From the NCBI RefSeq assembly GCF_001428565.1, contig NZ_LMIA01000001.1:395612-459611 (forward strand): 64,000 nt of DNA. Reading direction: 5' to 3'. This DNA is from Nocardioides sp. Root190. GTDB taxonomy: Bacteria; Actinomycetota; Actinomycetes; Propionibacteriales; Nocardioidaceae. Below are positions 61,554-64,000 of the stretch, piece after piece. Position 1 is the stretch's first letter. Each line of letters begins with the position of its first letter. Both the position numbers and the translations under genes were made by a program. The notes below the pieces were generated by a model. It was not told where the DNA came from. It saw nothing but the letters and a program-made list of their open reading frames with translations, and searched no databases.

Positions 61554-63035
61554 TCAGCGCCCGCAGGAACAGGCACCCAGCCCGGCGGCGGCCTGGTCCA
61601 TCGCGATCCGCGCGAGCAGGGACTTGGGCTTGCGCACCCGGTCGGCCATGAGGGCGAAGGCCATCAGGTTGCCGTCACGGTCGACGGCGATGCCGGCGAG
61701 CGAGCTCACCCCGGTCAGCGTCCCGGTCTTGGCCCGGACCCGGCCGCGTCCGGCGGCCGGCCCGGTGTCCATCCGGTCGGCCAGCGAGCCGGTGTAGCCG
61801 GCCACGGGCAGCGCAGCCAGCAGGGGGCGCAGGGCGGGGTGCTCGGCCGAGGCCGCCCAGCGGAGCACGCCGACGAGGACCTCCGGCGAGAGCAGGTTGC
61901 GGCGGGAGAGCCCGCTGCCGTCGTACAGGACGGAGTCACCCATCTCGATGCCGTTGGCCTTCAGGACCCGCTCGACGGCGGCCTGGCCGGCGGCGAACGA
62001 GCCCTCGCCCTGGTCGGCGATGCCGATCTGGCGCAGCAGCACCTCGGCGCCGTTGTTGTCGCTGACCTCGAGCACCCTCTGGACGATCTGGGCGACGGTC
62101 GGACTGGTGACCACAGCGACCGGTGCGGCCGTGGCGGTGACCGTGGCGGAGGAGCGCGACGCGCCGCCGACGACCTTGATGCCGGCGCGGACCAGGGCCT
62201 TGCGGAACTCCACGGCAGCGGTCGCGGCGGGGTTCGGGACGCGGGTGCCGCCGTCGGCGGTGCGTCCGGCGTCCAGCCACAGCGAGCTCACCGGCGAGAC
62301 CTCCGAGGGGAAGTAGTCCGGCTCCCAGCGCGGGTTGAGGGCCGGGCCGGAGAACAGTGAGTCGTCGAAGCCGAGGCGGACCGCACTGATCCCGTCGGCC
62401 TCCAGCGCTGCAGCGGTACGGCGCGCGAGGGTCCGGATGTCGGCCCGCTGGGGCTGGTAGGTCGGATCGCCGGAGTCGGGGGTCGTCGGGACCCGGGTGA
62501 GGTAGGGGTCGCCGCCGCCGACGAGGACCAGTCGCGGCGTCGTACCCGTGGTGTCGAGGACGGTCCTGGTCTGGAACCGCCGATCGGGTCCGAGCAGGAA
62601 GAGCGCGACCGCCGAGGTCACGACCTTCGTCGTCGACGCGGGGATCGCGACCGCCGCGCCCTCTGCCTGCTCGTAGGACAGGGCGCCTCCGTCGAGCGGA
62701 CCGACGGCAGCCAGCACGTGGCTGCCGAGGTCGGGGTCAGCCAGTTGGGTCAGCGCCGACCGGACTGCCGCTCGCTGCAGCAGGGCGGCCGCGGCCGCCG
62801 GCTCCGCGAGCGCCACCGGTCGTACGACGTCCGGGACGTCGACCTCCGGGGGCGGCGCGACCGCGGCGGGATCCAGCGGACCTTTCGCCCGGCCGTCGCG
62901 GAGGTCGTCCCAGCGGTCCTCTGCCCAACCGGTCTGCCACGCGACCCCGGCACCGGCGAGGAGGGCGACGCCGAGCACACCGGCGAGCGCCCTGCGGGCG
63001 CGTCCCGGACGGCGCCCCAGGTCCCTGTCGGCCAC
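61554..63035 (-). CDS. dacB: D-alanyl-D-alanine carboxypeptidase/endopeptidase (PBP4 type)
   Basis: 493 residues from GTG 63035. A strong Shine-Dalgarno GGGGAGGAG lies 4 bases before this GTG, which decides it over an ATG at 63068. Signal/anchor helix [18 protein letters not shown] (16-33), then the class-C penicillin-binding domain with SxxK at S134-K137 (PASTTK), SxN at 325-327 (SDN) and KTG at 436-438. Trims peptidoglycan stem peptides outside the membrane. Divergent from ppa. Confidence 0.94.
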   Translation of the reverse strand: MADRDLGRRPGRARRALAGVLGVALLAGAGVAWQTGWAEDRWDDLRDGRAKGPLDPAAVAPPPEVDVPDVVRPVALAEPAAAAALLQRAAVRSALTQLADPDLGSHVLAAVGPLDGGALSYEQAEGAAVAIPASTTKVVTSAVALFLLGPDRRFQTRTVLDTTGTTPRLVLVGGGDPYLTRVPTTPDSGDPTYQPQRADIRTLARRTAAALEADGISAVRLGFDDSLFSGPALNPRWEPDYFPSEVSPVSSLWLDAGRTADGGTRVPNPAATAAVEFRKALVRAGIKVVGGASRSSATVTATAAPVAVVTSPTVAQIVQRVLEVSDNNGAEVLLRQIGIADQGEGSFAAGQAAVERVLKANGIEMGDSVLYDGSGLSRRNLLSPEVLVGVLRWAASAEHPALRPLLAALPVAGYTGSLADRMDTGPAAGRGRVRAKTGTLTGVSSLAGIAVDRDGNLMAFALMADRVRKPKSLLARIAMDQAAAGLGACSCGR

Positions 63036-63065
63036 GGTTCTCCTCCCCGACTGCACGTTCCGGGA

Positions 63066-63082
63066 CATTGTGCGGGACAATG
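63066..63082. promoter_or_regulatory. Palindrome in the dacB/ppa divergent promoter region
   Basis: CATTGT-GCGGG-ACAATG, a perfect 6-bp inverted repeat with 5-base spacer, in the 103-base gap between the dacB and ppa starts. Both hexamers also resemble -10 elements (CATTGT on one strand and on the other), so they may be back-to-back promoter elements or a small operator. Confidence 0.4.
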
Positions 63083-63138
63083 CTGCCGACAACGACGCCC
63101 ACCCCCCGTGGGCTGCGCCGAATGTGTGGAGGAAGCCA

Positions 63139-63630
63139 GTGCTCGAGTTCGACGTCCTCGTGGAGATCCCCAAGGGGAGCCGTAACAAGTACGAGGTCGA
63201 CCACGAGACGGGCCGGATGCGCCTGGACCGTTTCCTCTTCACCTCCACGATGTATCCCGCCGACTACGGCTACATCGAGGACACCCTCGGCCAGGACGGC
63301 GACCCGCTGGACGCGCTCGTCCTGCTGCAGGAGCCGACGTTCCCCGGCATCCTGATCAAGTGCCGCGCGATCGGCATGTTCCGCATGACCGACGAGGCCG
63401 GCGGCGACGACAAGGTCCTGTGCGTCCCCTCGGGCGACCCGCGCATGGAGCACCTCCGCGACATCAACCACGTGGCGAACTTCGACCGCCTCGAGATCCA
63501 GCACTTCTTCGAGGTCTACAAGGACCTCGAGCCCGGCAAGTCCGTCGAGGGCGCCGACTGGGTCGGCCGCGCCGACGCCGAGGCCGAGATCCACGCCTCC
63601 TTCGAGCGGTTCAAGACCACCGGTCACTGA
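63139..63630 (+). CDS. ppa: Inorganic pyrophosphatase (family I)
   Basis: 163 residues from GTG 63139 with SD GGAGG 8 bases before. [35 protein letters not shown] (the DGDPLD metal site) and [13 protein letters not shown] [13 protein letters not shown] are canonical. Hydrolyses pyrophosphate and pulls biosynthesis forward. The gap to the next gene is occupied by palindrome A2. Confidence 0.97.
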   Translation: MLEFDVLVEIPKGSRNKYEVDHETGRMRLDRFLFTSTMYPADYGYIEDTLGQDGDPLDALVLLQEPTFPGILIKCRAIGMFRMTDEAGGDDKVLCVPSGDPRMEHLRDINHVANFDRLEIQHFFEVYKDLEPGKSVEGADWVGRADAEAEIHASFERFKTTGH

Positions 63631-63649
63631 TCCCCGACGGCCCGAGGCC

Positions 63650-63725
63650 GCTTGTAACTAAGTGTTCGTGTCGTTCTTGATCGTTCCAACGGTCCGATTC
63701 AGTGCATGAACACGTAGTTACAAGC
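63650..63725. repeat. Palindromic element A2 (76 bp)
   Basis: Left arm 63650-63674 begins GCTTGTAACTAAGTGTTC; right arm 63701-63725 is its reverse complement at 20 of 25 positions; loop 26 bases. Length, loop size and outer arm sequence match A1 (23569-23644). Relative to A1 a C:G pair has become T:A in both arms (GTGTCC versus GTGTTC), a compensatory change. Lies 19 bases past the ppa stop in a convergent gap. Confidence 0.88.
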
Positions 63726-63729
63726 ACGC

Positions 63730-64000
63730 TCAGGGCGTGAGCACGGCAGCGAGCCCGGCAGCGAGAGCGGCCGGGCTCTCGTCGTACTCCGGGGGCATCG
63801 AGACGTAGCTGAGCGCGAGCCGGGCCACCACGCGCCCGAGCAGCGCCACCCGATCGGCGGGGACCTGCGGCCACGCAGCGGCCACCGCCGCCTCCAGCCT
63901 GCCCGCCACGCGGACCAGCAGGGGGCCGGCATCGGTGGTGACGATCCGGACCAGGTCGTGGTGGGCCTCGCCGGCCCGGACCCGCTGGATCAGCGGATCG
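63730..64000 (-). CDS. TetR-family regulator, C-terminal fragment
   Basis: The gene enters from the right edge in frame and ends at TGA 63730-63732; about 89 residues are visible, from DPLIQRVRAGEAHHDLVR to AALAAGLAAVLTP. The segment VARLALSYVSMPPEYDESP is typical of the helical ligand-binding domain end of TetR/AcrR regulators. The HTH is outside the window, so the family call is tentative. Confidence 0.6.
   Translation of the reverse strand, partial: DPLIQRVRAGEAHHDLVRIVTTDAGPLLVRVAGRLEAAVAAAWPQVPADRVALLGRVVARLALSYVSMPPEYDESPAALAAGLAAVLTP

Overview
The window is about 70% G+C, densely packed, and reads as chromosomal DNA of a high-GC actinobacterium. Several features point to Actinomycetota, probably Nocardioidaceae (inference from gene content and repeat style): Lsr2, a BldN-type sigma factor beside an RsbN-like partner, the 33-residue ribosomal protein bS22, an F420-type nitroreductase, a DUF2342 metalloprotease and many GTG starts with 4-base stop/start overlaps. 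No rRNA, tRNA, CRISPR array, integrase or insertion sequence was seen.

Layout. (1) 1-7.0 kb: rex-hemA-hemC-cobA/hemD tetrapyrrole genes, then a gtr-like envelope glycosylation set (GtrA, GtrB-like, GT-C, anchored protein). (2) 7.0-21.3 kb: glutaredoxin-like protein, acyl-CoA ligase, HAD phosphatase, bldN-like sigma factor with partner, acyltransferase, SDR epimerase, bS22, excisionase-type HTH, second HAD protein, proline genes, a TerC gene behind a yybP-ykoY (Mn2+) riboswitch, TIM-barrel isomerase and exopolyphosphatase. From memory, blocks 1-2 without the gtr insert follow M. tuberculosis Rv0511-Rv0496. (3) 21.3-24.7 kb: Cys-rich unknown, glyoxalase-like protein, methyltransferase, LacI regulator. 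(4) 24.7-43.8 kb: radA, disA, envelope protein, mutY, nitroreductase, clpC, a two-component system, lsr2, a surface acyltransferase, a lipoprotein, and NAD/CoA genes (nadB-nadC-coaX, panD, panC, DUF2520). (5) 43.9-53.1 kb: a glycan island with pseG/pseB/pseC-like nonulosonate genes, GtrA, GT2, methyltransferase, a 750-residue membrane protein, coiled-coil proteins and a protein carrying the sialylmotif pattern of animal-type (GT29) sialyltransferases. (6) 53.2-63.6 kb: DUF3180-folK-folB-folP-unknown-folE-ftsH, hpt-tilS-DUF2342-dacB and ppa; the right edge cuts a TetR-like gene. Blocks 4 and 6 follow the Rv3585-Rv3628 order, with the island splitting the neighbours DUF3180 and DUF2520.

Working together. 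The housekeeping runs make heme, folate, NAD and pantothenate/CoA, keep protein quality (ClpC, FtsH) and guard the genome (RadA, DisA, MutY). The island and the gtr set probably decorate the cell surface.

Most notable: (a) the GT29-like protein next to nonulosonate genes; (b) three families of fixed-architecture palindromic repeats at gene 3' ends, two copies each, whose paired arms change together; (c) a TerC riboswitch whose downstream hairpin covers the ribosome binding site; (d) a BldN-like sigma factor with a pro-sequence-like extension.
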